A DNA stretch of 55,680 nt from Sideroxydans sp. GTDB taxonomy: Bacteria > Pseudomonadota > Gammaproteobacteria > Burkholderiales > Gallionellaceae. The position numbers and the translations under genes are program-made. The notes below the pieces were generated by a model that saw nothing but the letters and a program-made list of their open reading frames with translations, ran no database searches and was not told where the DNA came from. Below, piece after piece: positions 37,787 through 46,416 of the stretch; within the stretch, counting starts at the first letter, position 1; the number at the start of each line of letters is the position of its first letter. The DNA is taken from the NCBI GenBank assembly GCA_013824485.1, contig PNNY01000003.1, forward strand, positions 1 through 55,680, read 5' to 3'.

Positions 37787-39139
37787 ATGCAGCAAACCAA
37801 GATCATGTTGGAGGAGTCGGAGATCCCGACCCATTGGTATAACGTAGTAGCTGATATGCCGAATCCACCGACCGCGCCACTAGGACGTGATGGCAAGCCC
37901 GTTGGCCCTGATGCCTTGACCGCTATCTTCCCGATGGCGCTGATCGAACAAGAAGTCTCGGCACAACGTTGGATCGAGATCCCCGCCGAAGTGCGCGAAG
38001 CGCTCACCACGTATCGCCCCTCGCCGCTGGTGCGTGCGCATCGCTTGGAAGCGGCGCTGGGTACACCCGCCAAGATCTACTTCAAAAACGAGAGCGTCTC
38101 TCCTGCCGGTTCACACAAGGTGAACACCGCTATCCCGCAGGCTTACTACAACAAGATGGCGGGCATCAAACGTCTCGCCACCGAAACTGGCGCCGGACAG
38201 TGGGGTTCGTCCATCGCGTTGGCTGGACAGATGTTCGGCATCGACGTGCGTGTGTTCATGGTGCGTGTGAGCTACGACCAGAAACCATTCCGTCGCTCCA
38301 TGATGCAGACATGGGGCGCGAATGTGTTCGCCAGCCCTAGCATGGAAACGAACACGGGCCGTGCTGCTCTGGCTGCTGACCCGAACAACCAAGGTTCACT
38401 CGGCCTCGCCATCTCGGAAGCCGTAGAAGAAGCGGCCTCCCGCGCGGATACCAACTACGCCTTGGGCTCGGTGTTGAACCACGTGTTGTTGCATCAAACC
38501 ATCATCGGTCTGGAAGCGAAGAAGCAATTCGCCAAGGTGGGCGACTACCCCGACATGGTGTTCGCACCCTGCGGCGGCGGTTCCAACTTCGGTGGTGTGG
38601 CGTTCCCCTTCTTGGCGGACAAAGCGGCGGGCAAGAACGTACGCTTGGTGGCGGTCGAACCGACTTCCTGCCCGACGCTCACCAAAGGTGTGTACGCATA
38701 CGACTACGGCGACACAGCGGGCTTCACCCCCATCATGAAGATGTACACGCTGGGTCACGACTTCATGCCGCCTGGCATCCACGCAGGTGGATTGCGCTAT
38801 CACGGTGATTCACCACTAGTGTCACAGCTCTTCCACGAGAAGCTCATCGAAGCGGTCGCCGTGCCACAGTTAGCGACGTTCGAAGCGGGCGTGCTGTTCG
38901 CCAAGTCCGAGGGCATCATCCCAGCGCCAGAGTCCAATCACGCGATCCGTGCGTGTATCGATGAAGCTTTACGTTGCAAGGCTACGGGTGAGAAGAAGAC
39001 GCTGTTCTTCAACTTGTCAGGACACGGACACTTCGATATGGCATCGTACGACCGCTATTTCTCGGGCAAATTGGAAGACTTCAATTATCCTGAAGAAGCG
39101 ATCAAAGCATCGTTGGCGCATCTGCCAAAGGTGGGCTGA
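37787..39139 (+). CDS. trpB: Tryptophan synthase beta subunit, TrpB2 type
   Basis: Protein of 450 residues, longer than TrpB1 (about 400). PLP lysine in ESVSPAGSHKVNTA; GAGQWGSSIALAGQMFGI; PCGGGSNFGG; EPTSCPTLTKG; and SGHGHFDM at the end. This is the TrpB2 group, which typically occurs without trpA next to it and may act as a serine deaminase-like or indole-salvage enzyme. A GGGGAG ribosome site precedes the ATG. It stands alone, away from the trpEGD genes. Confidence 0.9.
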   Translation: MQQTKIMLEESEIPTHWYNVVADMPNPPTAPLGRDGKPVGPDALTAIFPMALIEQEVSAQRWIEIPAEVREALTTYRPSPLVRAHRLEAALGTPAKIYFKNESVSPAGSHKVNTAIPQAYYNKMAGIKRLATETGAGQWGSSIALAGQMFGIDVRVFMVRVSYDQKPFRRSMMQTWGANVFASPSMETNTGRAALAADPNNQGSLGLAISEAVEEAASRADTNYALGSVLNHVLLHQTIIGLEAKKQFAKVGDYPDMVFAPCGGGSNFGGVAFPFLADKAAGKNVRLVAVEPTSCPTLTKGVYAYDYGDTAGFTPIMKMYTLGHDFMPPGIHAGGLRYHGDSPLVSQLFHEKLIEAVAVPQLATFEAGVLFAKSEGIIPAPESNHAIRACIDEALRCKATGEKKTLFFNLSGHGHFDMASYDRYFSGKLEDFNYPEEAIKASLAHLPKVG

Positions 39140-39181
39140 AGTAGGCTCAACAAAACAAGAAAACATCTAGGAGCAGGCAAC

Positions 39182-39580
39182 ATGAAGAAGCTGATCTGGT
39201 CGGACAATCTCAACACGGGCATCCAAGTGATTGACCGCCAACACAGACGCATCGTGGATTACATCAACCGTCTCTACGAAGCACACAAGAATGATTCCTC
39301 GAAGGAAGAGACGGGTGCGGTGATCGATGAGTTGGTCGACTACACCCTCACCCACTTTGCGTTTGAAGAGACCATGTTGGAAGACGTGAACTACGCTCAG
39401 TTAGATGCACACAAGGTCTTCCATGACCAGTTCATCCAGCAAGTGCGTGAACTACGTGAACGTTTTGAAGAGCATGAGCCTGCCGCGATCGAATTGAACA
39501 ACCTGATGGTCACTTGGTTGTTCAATCACATCCTGCATGAGGATGCCGCTTACGTTTCGGCGGTGGTAAGCAAAAAGTAG
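39182..39580 (+). CDS. Bacteriohemerythrin
   Basis: Protein of 132 residues. Di-iron ligands in order: His21 of DRQHRRIVDYINRLYEA, THFAFEETMLE (HxxxE), DAHKVFHDQF (HxxxH), and FNHILHED (HxxxD). Binds oxygen reversibly in the cytoplasm; single-domain forms are linked to oxygen sensing or supply in microaerobic bacteria. GGAG upstream. Terminator follows. Confidence 0.95.
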   Translation: MKKLIWSDNLNTGIQVIDRQHRRIVDYINRLYEAHKNDSSKEETGAVIDELVDYTLTHFAFEETMLEDVNYAQLDAHKVFHDQFIQQVRELRERFEEHEPAAIELNNLMVTWLFNHILHEDAAYVSAVVSKK

Positions 39581-39596
39581 CTTTGTTCCTTCCATT

Positions 39597-39625
39597 AAAA
39601 AAGGCAGCCCGTTTGGCTGCCTTTT
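39597..39625 (+). terminator. Rho-independent terminator after bacteriohemerythrin
   Basis: Stem GGCAGCC/GGCTGCC with A run upstream and T5 downstream. The symmetric A/T flanks mean it can also end the convergent psiE-like transcript. Confidence 0.9.
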
Positions 39626-39631
39626 TATTTT

Positions 39632-40096
39632 CTATTTTTCTTCAACAGACTCTGACGCATCCCCTTGCCTTGGGTCACTGACTAATCTATACACGATGCC
39701 GATGATGAGCAGTGCCGCCAACAACAGTCCGTAATGGATGGGGTTGAAGTTAGCCCCTTCACCACCGGGTGAACTGATGACTTGGACTGGTTGCACGATC
39801 ATCTCGCGGATGACCGAGATCATGGCGACCTCGACGAACACACGCACGTAGATACGTCCTGTTTGTAGGTAACTCATCTCTGCAGAGATGAGTGTCGAGA
39901 GCGTCCATAAGATGAACAGCGAACCCAACGCATGGAAGAAACCGTTCGCAGCATTCCCCGCCGTCCAAGCTTCGATCGCTTTCAACCCAAAATCCCAGAT
40001 CACCATCACACAGGCGACGCCTAATGCCAAGGCGAGCAATACGTGGATGAGTTGGTTGAAGTTCTTCATGCTGGTGATGAGTTTTTGTTCGAACAT
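39632..40096 (-). CDS. PsiE-family inner-membrane protein
   Basis: Protein of 154 residues with four transmembrane segments (about 17-37, 53-73, 85-105, 122-140) and a charged C-terminal tail. The layout, and segments such as RIYVRVFVEVAMISVIREMI, match the phosphate-starvation-inducible PsiE family, whose function is unknown. Starts 55 bp after the diguanylate cyclase on minus; I saw no Pho box before it. Confidence 0.78.
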   Translation of the reverse strand: MFEQKLITSMKNFNQLIHVLLALALGVACVMVIWDFGLKAIEAWTAGNAANGFFHALGSLFILWTLSTLISAEMSYLQTGRIYVRVFVEVAMISVIREMIVQPVQVISSPGGEGANFNPIHYGLLLAALLIIGIVYRLVSDPRQGDASESVEEK

Positions 40097-40151
40097 TTTT
40101 TCCTTTCAAAAATAGAATAAATCCTAGTTGTTTTATCGAAGCTCGCGTTAC

Positions 40152-41348
40152 TCAACCAGCGAGATTAATCTCGACACGATTGCGCCCCATTTCTTTCGCA
40201 CGATACAAAGTCGCATCCGCTCTCTTGCTCAAAGCATCGGCGTCTTTTCCATGCTCAGGATAGATGGCGACACCCAAACTAGAACTAATCGTGATTGTGA
40301 TATTTCCAATCACGAAGGGGCGATTAAGTGCCTCGCGAATCTTTTCCGCCACTAATGCCACATCTTGATGCGTTTCGATAGTTGGCAACAATATGACGAA
40401 CTCATCTCCACCTATCCGCGCCACGGTATCAGATTCTCTAACGCACCCCACCATACGTTTAGCCGCTTCTTGTAGCATTACGTCTCCGACTGCATGTCCA
40501 TGCGTGTCGTTGATAGGTTTGAATCGATCTAGGTCGACGATCATCAAAGCGAATTTTGAATCATCTCGTGTCGCTTTAGATACGGCCTGCTGAATGCGGT
40601 CATCTAATAGATATCTGTTCGGCAGGCCCGTTAGAAAATCAGTCTGCGATTGCACCTTGAGTTGCAGATTAGCTTCCTTCAGCGCCTCCTTATTCATCTC
40701 TTCGATGACAGAGTAGAGGAACATCCGTCTGCTGGTGTACGTGTTGTGCCAAGCGACGAATAGGCTGATCAGGATGAACGGGATCATGACCAAAAAGTAG
40801 ACGGCAAAATCGTTGGGGGATATGTGAAAAACGTAAAATAAGATGATCGAAGAAAGTAAGCTGGTGTACACAAGAGAAGCAGAAAAATTAGTCTTTATCC
40901 CCAGATTGGGAAAGACGACAAAAATGATCGCCGCATAGATATAGTTCGTAAGGTGCTCACTTTGTGTACGCCTTGCCAATTCGAACCAGAATATCGTGCC
41001 CACCACTGTCGATGCGAGTAGCAGCAATTCGAGAAGGGAGGCGTTACGTGTATTCTTGATCAACCAAATGGTGGTTGGTAACAACGTGACAAACAAAATA
41101 CTTCTTATAACGATCGAAGATTCACCCACATCGGGTATGACATACCAATCTGCAAATCCATAGAGCAAGAACAAAGTGAAGCCGACAACATTCATCAACT
41201 GGATATACGTTGCATTCTGTTCATATTGGAATTGCAAGAAATCGAGCTTCAACACATCAGGGATCGGGATGCGCCAATCTGCTATCGATGTGTCGATCTG
41301 GCCACGCAACCGCCCGTGACTATTATCGAATGGTGACGAGTCCCCCAC
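40152..41348 (-). CDS. Membrane-bound diguanylate cyclase
   Basis: Protein of 398 residues. The N-terminal half (about 40-210) has some six hydrophobic segments forming a membrane sensor. GGDEF domain follows: SQTDFLTGLPNRYLLDDRI, MIVDLDRFKPINDTHGHAVG, and the active-site motif RIGGDEFVILLP. An RESD I-site lies exactly five residues before GGDEF, so product inhibition by c-di-GMP is likely. Makes c-di-GMP from two GTP. Slightly AT-rich; no effector domain near. Confidence 0.93.
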   Translation of the reverse strand: MGDSSPFDNSHGRLRGQIDTSIADWRIPIPDVLKLDFLQFQYEQNATYIQLMNVVGFTLFLLYGFADWYVIPDVGESSIVIRSILFVTLLPTTIWLIKNTRNASLLELLLLASTVVGTIFWFELARRTQSEHLTNYIYAAIIFVVFPNLGIKTNFSASLVYTSLLSSIILFYVFHISPNDFAVYFLVMIPFILISLFVAWHNTYTSRRMFLYSVIEEMNKEALKEANLQLKVQSQTDFLTGLPNRYLLDDRIQQAVSKATRDDSKFALMIVDLDRFKPINDTHGHAVGDVMLQEAAKRMVGCVRESDTVARIGGDEFVILLPTIETHQDVALVAEKIREALNRPFVIGNITITISSSLGVAIYPEHGKDADALSKRADATLYRAKEMGRNRVEINLAG

Positions 41349-41401
41349 TATTCCCCCGCTTAGATTATTTTTATTTCAAGCCATTCCCAAGCTTGTTTTC
41401 G

Positions 41402-42904
41402 CTACTGTGAACCTATTTTGTCCATTCGTCGATACTGCACCGCTTCGGCGATATGGGCAGTTTGAATATCTTTGCTAGCCGCCAGATCCGCGATGGTGCG
41501 CGCCACTTTGAGGATGCGGTGATAAGCGCGTGCTGACAGATTCAGCTTTGTGATGGCCTGTCGTAGCAGCGCTTCGCTTTGTGCATCAGGCGCGCAGTGA
41601 GTGTCGATCTCAGTCACCGAAAGTTGTGCATTGGGTTTGCCTTGGCGGGCAAGCTGCCTTTGACGTGCGGCTTCGACGCGTGCCTGAATGTCAGCGCTAC
41701 TCTCCCCTTCTGACTGTTTCAGCAAATCTTCTTGCGGCACGGCAGGCACTTCGATCTGAATGTCGATGCGATCTAACAACGGGCCAGAGATCTTGCTGCG
41801 ATAGCGCGCGACTTGATCGGGGGTGCAACGGCACTTGCCGTTGAAGTGGCCAAGGTATCCGCAGGGGCAAGGATTCATCGCAGCGACGAGTTGGAACTGC
41901 GCTTTGAAATCGGCGCGGCGTGCGGCACGGGAGATGGTGATGCGTCCGCTCTCCAGTGGCTCGCGCAACACTTCGAGCACGCCTCGGTCGAACTCGGGTA
42001 ATTCATCTAGGAACAAAACGCCATGCATCGCCACGGATATCTCACCCGGGCGCGGGTTGCTGCCACCGCCCACCAAAGCGACCGCAGAGGCAGTGTGATG
42101 TGGCGCACGGTAGGGGCGGCGCTTCCAGTTAGCCACGTCGAACATGCCGCCCAGCGATTGCATGGCGGCGGATTCGAGTGCTTCTTCCTGTGTCATCTGC
42201 GGCAGGATGCCGGGGAAGCGCGCGGCCAACATGCTCTTGCCCGTTCCTGGTGGGCCACTCATCAGGACCGAATGTCCGCCTGCCGCTGCGATCTCTAGTG
42301 CACGTTTAGATTGCCCCTGACCTTTCACCTCGCGCATATCGGCATAGTGCGGCGCAACGGCTTTCACTTCTGGGATGTGGCGCGTGAGCGGATCACGCCC
42401 TGCGAGATGTGCAGCGACTTGTAGTAACGATTGCGCGGGATACACGACCGCATTTTCGACCAATGCAGCTTCGGGCGCATTCACTGCTGGCAAGATGAAG
42501 GCTCGGCCACTGTCCGCTGCACGGTAGGTCATCGCCAGCGCACCACGTATCGCACGCAGCTCGCCAGTTAGCGCCAACTCACCCGCACATTCATATTCTG
42601 TAAGCTTGTCTGAAGGTATCTGCCCTGATGCGGCAAGGATACCGAGCGCGATAGGCAGGTCGAAGCGGCCACTTTCTTTGGGTAGATCGGCTGGGGCGAG
42701 GTTGACGGTGATGCGTTTGGCTGGAAATTCGAACTGGCAGTTCTGCAAAGCGGCGCGTACACGATCTTTGCTTTCTTTTACTTCGGCCTCGGGCAGACCG
42801 ACGATGGTGAATTGGGGCAAGCCGTTGGCAAGATGCACCTCGACAGTGACCAGCGCGGCATCCATGCCCGCTAGGCCGCGACTGTAGAGGACAGCCAACC
42901 CCAT
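41402..42904 (-). CDS. comM: ComM/YifB-family AAA+ helicase (Mg-chelatase-like)
   Basis: Protein of 500 residues. N-terminal Lon-like S16 domain (ALVTVEVHLANGLPQFTIVG), Walker A SGPPGTGKSML, Walker B GVLFLDELPEF, and four-Cys insert CPCGYLGHFNGKCRC. Known in other proteobacteria as a helicase for branch migration during natural transformation. Its start is 6 bp after ubiK, which is in the same transcript. Confidence 0.95.
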   Translation of the reverse strand: MGLAVLYSRGLAGMDAALVTVEVHLANGLPQFTIVGLPEAEVKESKDRVRAALQNCQFEFPAKRITVNLAPADLPKESGRFDLPIALGILAASGQIPSDKLTEYECAGELALTGELRAIRGALAMTYRAADSGRAFILPAVNAPEAALVENAVVYPAQSLLQVAAHLAGRDPLTRHIPEVKAVAPHYADMREVKGQGQSKRALEIAAAGGHSVLMSGPPGTGKSMLAARFPGILPQMTQEEALESAAMQSLGGMFDVANWKRRPYRAPHHTASAVALVGGGSNPRPGEISVAMHGVLFLDELPEFDRGVLEVLREPLESGRITISRAARRADFKAQFQLVAAMNPCPCGYLGHFNGKCRCTPDQVARYRSKISGPLLDRIDIQIEVPAVPQEDLLKQSEGESSADIQARVEAARQRQLARQGKPNAQLSVTEIDTHCAPDAQSEALLRQAITKLNLSARAYHRILKVARTIADLAASKDIQTAHIAEAVQYRRMDKIGSQ

Positions 42905-42910
42905 GACGCG

Positions 42911-43120
42911 CTACTTGGCTTCTAGTGTAGCGAGACGTGCTTCTAACTTCGCCAATCGCTGTTCCAATACCTCATATTCCTCGCGCGACACCAGATCGAG
43001 CTTGGCGAAACCTTGTGCCATCAATGCGCGGGCGTTCTTCTCGAAGTCTTTTGCGGGGCTGTTAGCCATCACATCGCTGAGTTTGGCTGCCATATCTTCA
43101 AAGAATTTCGCGTTCATCAT
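42911..43120 (-). CDS. ubiK: Ubiquinone biosynthesis accessory factor UbiK (BMFP family)
   Basis: Protein of 69 residues from the ATG pair at 43120/43117 with GAGG 9 nt upstream. AKFFEDMAAKLSDVMANSP amphipathic N-terminus, then coiled coil EEYEVLEQRLAKLEARLATL. UbiK assists the UbiI/J complex in ubiquinone synthesis. Pairing with comM is common in betaproteobacteria, and here lies divergent from the nitrogen operon. Confidence 0.88.
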   Translation of the reverse strand: MMNAKFFEDMAAKLSDVMANSPAKDFEKNARALMAQGFAKLDLVSREEYEVLEQRLAKLEARLATLEAK

Positions 43121-43170
43121 GTTGCGGACCCTCATTTCAGTTAAGTGGGGCGAGTGTACCAAATCCATCC

Positions 43171-43217
43171 GCACCGTCGCAGTGCATCGCCCTGTTTTCG
43201 TGCAATTCCTTGGTGCA
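43171..43217 (+). promoter_or_regulatory. Two NtrC-type enhancer sites
   Basis: GCACCGTCGCAGTGC (43171-43185) and TGCAATTCCTTGGTGCA (43201-43217) each follow the NtrC consensus GCAC-N7-GTGC or TGCACC-N5-GGTGCA; the second has a perfect right half. Their centres are 31 bp apart, three helical turns, as in glnA-type enhancers. They lie about 70-115 bp upstream of the sigma-54 -24 element. Confidence 0.82.
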
Positions 43218-43283
43218 TCTTACTCTCGTCGAATTTAGCGTCACCTCCTTACAATGCCCATAGATACGGGCTTTTTTTCACTC

Positions 43284-43299
43284 TGGCACGGTTGGTGCT
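43284..43299 (+). promoter_or_regulatory. Sigma-54 promoter of the porin-glnK-amtB operon
   Basis: TGGCACGGTTGGTGCT fits TGGCAC-N5-TTGCW with GG at -24 (43285-43286) and GC at -12 (43297-43298), separated by exactly 10 bases. The start of transcription would be near 43310, about 45 bp before the porin ATG. The T-run hairpin at 43256-43278 just upstream may separate it from readthrough. Confidence 0.87.
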
Positions 43300-43354
43300 G
43301 ATAGGGAGGCGTGGATACTTTGTCCCGCTTTGAAACTAAACGAAAGGAAATACC

Positions 43355-44092
43355 ATGTTGAAGAAAAAAATGTTGGTTGTTGCTCTGGCTTCTGCTTTCT
43401 CTCTGCCTGCATTGGCAGGCGATCACACTGTGACTGCTAACGTTGGTTTCGTCACTGACTACGTCTATCGCGGCCTCACTCAAACCGCACACAAACCAGC
43501 ACTGCAAGGCGGTGTGGATTACTCACACGCAAGTGGATTCTACGCTGGCCTGTGGGGTTCAAATGTTAGCTGGATCAAAGATCAAGGCGCGCTTGCTACC
43601 GGCGACAAGACCATCGAACTTGATACTTATTTGGGTTACAAAGGTGCCGCAGCTGAAGTGAGCTACGACTTGGGCGGTATCCGATACAACTACCTAGGCG
43701 ACGGTAAAGCCGCCAGTGGCTTCACCTCGGCTGACACACTTGAACTGTATGGTGCGGCCACTTACAAGTGGTTCACTGCGAAATATTCTTACAGCTTGCT
43801 GGATGGCTTTCTGACATTCCCTAACACCAAAGGCACTTCGTATTTCGACATCAGCGGTAGTTACACACTGGAAGATTCTGGCGTTGTATTGGGCGCGCAT
43901 TACGGCAAACAAGACATCAAAAATGCTTCCTCCTATAGCTACGGCGATTACAAACTGAGCGCTTCCAAAGATTTCAGCGGTTATGTCGTAGGTGCAGCTT
44001 TAACTGGTACCGATGTTAGTTCGTCATGGACTATCAATGGTGTCGAGTGGGGCAAGACTGCGGTTACTTTGTCGGTTCTGCGCGCGTTCTAA
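43355..44092 (+). CDS. TorF-family putative outer-membrane porin (TIGR02001 type)
   Basis: Protein of 245 residues. Signal peptide (cleavage after LPALAG), then NVGFVTDYVYRGLTQT, the signature start of this barrel family, and strand-rich repeats ending LSVLRAF with terminal Phe. Strong AAGGAAATACC site upstream. Family members occur next to glnK-amtB; a role in uptake of nitrogen compounds is plausible, inferred from its position behind the NtrC/sigma-54 promoter. Confidence 0.88.
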   Translation: MLKKKMLVVALASAFSLPALAGDHTVTANVGFVTDYVYRGLTQTAHKPALQGGVDYSHASGFYAGLWGSNVSWIKDQGALATGDKTIELDTYLGYKGAAAEVSYDLGGIRYNYLGDGKAASGFTSADTLELYGAATYKWFTAKYSYSLLDGFLTFPNTKGTSYFDISGSYTLEDSGVVLGAHYGKQDIKNASSYSYGDYKLSASKDFSGYVVGAALTGTDVSSSWTINGVEWGKTAVTLSVLRAF

Positions 44093-44104
44093 TTTGTAGC
44101 CTGT

Positions 44105-44126
44105 GTCGGGGCGAAGAGGCCCCGAC
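44105..44126 (+). terminator. GC-rich hairpin between porin and glnK
   Basis: Perfect stem GTCGGGGC/GCCCCGAC with a 6-base loop, without a T run. It could set porin and glnK-amtB mRNA levels as a processing or stabilising hairpin rather than end transcription. Confidence 0.5.
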
Positions 44127-44135
44127 CGAATCTAA

Positions 44136-44486
<351 letters not shown>

Positions 44487-44496
44487 GGAGAACATG

Positions 44497-45984
44497 ATGA
44501 AGAAAATAATCGCATCACTAACGCTGCTGGCCATGTTGTGCGGCCTCGCGGCACCTGCATTCGCAGAAGAGGCGGCTCCTGCCGCAGCGACTACGACTGT
44601 AGCTGCACCTGCTGCTGAAGCGGCGCCCGCCGTTGAAGCACCTGCCGCTGCACCTGCTCCCGTTCCTAACAAGGGCGATACCAGCTTCATGCTGCTCGCT
44701 ACCGTGTTGGTGATCATGATGTCCATCCCAGGCTTGGCCTTGTTCTACGGCGGTCTGGTACGTAGCAAGAACATGCTGTCTATCCTGATGCAAGTATTCA
44801 GTATCTTCGCGTTGATCACTGTGTTGTGGGCAGTCTATGGTTACTCGCTGGCATTCACGACTGGCAACGCATTCATCGGTGGATTCGACCGTGTGTTGTT
44901 GAAAGGTATCTTCGACCCAACCACTGGAGCGGTTGCTAATGCTGCCACCTTCAGCAAGGGCGTCTATATCCCTGAGTTCGCATTCGTCGCGTTCCAAGCA
45001 ACCTTCGCTGCGATCACGGTGGCACTGGTAGTGGGTGCATTCGCTGAGCGTATGAAGTTCGCTTCCGTGATGTTGTTCTCGGCTCTGTGGTTCACTTTCG
45101 CTTACTTGCCAATCGCTCACATGGTTTGGTTCTGGGCGGGTCCTGATGCTTACACCGACGCTGCTGCGGCTGAAGCTGCCACGGCGACTGCGGGTTGGTT
45201 GTTCGCTAAGGGCGCATTGGACTTCGCAGGTGGTACGGTCGTACACATCAACGCCGCTGTCGCTGGCTTGGTCGGTGCGTTCTTGATCGGCAAGCGTATC
45301 GGTTACGGTAAAGAGCCAATGGCACCTCACAACCTCGTGATGACCATGATCGGCGCTGCATTGTTGTGGGTGGGTTGGTTCGGTTTCAACGCAGGTTCTG
45401 CGCTGGAAGCGGGCGGTACAGCTACCTTGGCATTCGCTAACACCTTGATCGCAACGGCTGCTGCTGTGGTGACTTGGTTGGGTGCTGAATGGATGTTGAA
45501 GGGCAAACCTAGCTTGTTGGGTGCAGCTTCTGGTGCAGTTGCAGGTCTGGTTGCCATCACGCCAGCTTGCGGTTGGGTTGGTATCGGTGGCGGCCTGATC
45601 ATCGGCGCACTGGCTGGTGTAGTTTGCTTCTGGGGTGTGACTGGCCTGAAGAAACTGTTGGGCGCGGACGACTCTCTGGATGTGTTCGGTATCCACGGCG
45701 TGGGCGGTATCTTGGGCGCGTTGCTGACAGGTGTGTTCAACACTTGGAGCATGGGCGGCACCGGCATCATCGACTACGTGAACAACACCATCGTCGATAC
45801 GACCATCAGCTCACAAGTTTGGATCCAAGCACAAGCTGTGTTGACTACGATCATCTGGTCCTCTGTGGTCGCATTCATCTGCTACAAGATCGTTGACCTG
45901 ACTATCGGTCTGCGTGTGAAGGAAGAAGACGAGCGCGAAGGTCTGGATACCACAGCCCACGGCGAGCGTGCTTACAACCTGTAA
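44497..45984 (+). CDS. amtB: Ammonium transporter AmtB
   Basis: Protein of 495 residues. Signal peptide (cleavage LAAPAFA/EE) and an Ala/Pro/Glu-rich linker of about 35 residues precede the 11-helix core. Landmarks: LALFYGGLVRSKNMLS, GTVVHINAAVAGLVGAF with the first pore His, WVGWFGFNAGSALEAGG, and FGIHGVGGILGALLTGVF with the second pore His. Two adjacent ATGs (44494 and 44497) are possible; the second fits the AAGGAG spacing better. Imports ammonium under nitrogen limitation. Confidence 0.96.
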   Translation: MKKIIASLTLLAMLCGLAAPAFAEEAAPAAATTTVAAPAAEAAPAVEAPAAAPAPVPNKGDTSFMLLATVLVIMMSIPGLALFYGGLVRSKNMLSILMQVFSIFALITVLWAVYGYSLAFTTGNAFIGGFDRVLLKGIFDPTTGAVANAATFSKGVYIPEFAFVAFQATFAAITVALVVGAFAERMKFASVMLFSALWFTFAYLPIAHMVWFWAGPDAYTDAAAAEAATATAGWLFAKGALDFAGGTVVHINAAVAGLVGAFLIGKRIGYGKEPMAPHNLVMTMIGAALLWVGWFGFNAGSALEAGGTATLAFANTLIATAAAVVTWLGAEWMLKGKPSLLGAASGAVAGLVAITPACGWVGIGGGLIIGALAGVVCFWGVTGLKKLLGADDSLDVFGIHGVGGILGALLTGVFNTWSMGGTGIIDYVNNTIVDTTISSQVWIQAQAVLTTIIWSSVVAFICYKIVDLTIGLRVKEEDEREGLDTTAHGERAYNL

Positions 45985-46022
45985 ACCTCTCCTCCCTGGA
46001 GCCTCCCCGGCTCCTTCTTCAA

Positions 46023-46047
46023 GGGCACCGCAAGGTGCCCTTTTTTT
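46023..46047 (+). terminator. Rho-independent terminator after amtB
   Basis: GGGCACC-GCAA-GGTGCCC followed by T7. The same hairpin sequence recurs at 46395-46416. Confidence 0.93.
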
Positions 46048-46077
46048 ACCCAACAAGAAAAACTACTGGAGGATTCA

Positions 46078-46362
46078 ATGGCTGGCGAAAGAGAGATATT
46101 GTTTTCATTGGCAGGACGAATACATGTACTACTTCGACGTCAAACCAATCGCATCATCGATGTCGAATGGATGTGTTGCGATGTCTTGTATGCAAAAGAA
46201 GTCCTTCGTTTAGCGCGCTTAGAGGCTTCGCAAGAGCTTTACGAATTGGCCATACGTGTTGAAGATGTTCATCCCTTGTTGCCTCGCATCAAAAGGGAGG
46301 CTGTTGAATCAGAACTCAAGCCTGCAAGTTCACATTTGAAATACGTTGTCAGTCTGCGCTGA
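46078..46362 (+). CDS. Small cytoplasmic protein, family not recognised
   Basis: Protein of 94 residues with a textbook GGAGG site upstream. It starts MAGEREILFSLAGRIHVLLR and contains KEVLRLARLEASQELYELA; two Cys in WMCCDV. Predicted helical, no signal or membrane helix. It lies between two near-identical terminators, so is a single-gene transcript unless read through from amtB. No function proposed. Confidence 0.65.
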   Translation: MAGEREILFSLAGRIHVLLRRQTNRIIDVEWMCCDVLYAKEVLRLARLEASQELYELAIRVEDVHPLLPRIKREAVESELKPASSHLKYVVSLR

Positions 46363-46394
46363 AGAAACTAAAAAATTACAAGGGGAGAAACTAG

Positions 46395-46416
46395 GGCACC
46401 GCAAGGTGCCTTTTTT
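46395..46416 (+). terminator. Rho-independent terminator (copy of the amtB one)
   Basis: GGCACC-GCAA-GGTGCC plus T6. Its T run overlaps the stop codon of the convergent kinase gene. Confidence 0.9.

Noticed and set aside
44518-45696. Open frame of 392 residues on minus, opposite amtB
   Set aside because: Antisense to amtB; Gln/Ser/Thr/His-rich without domains.
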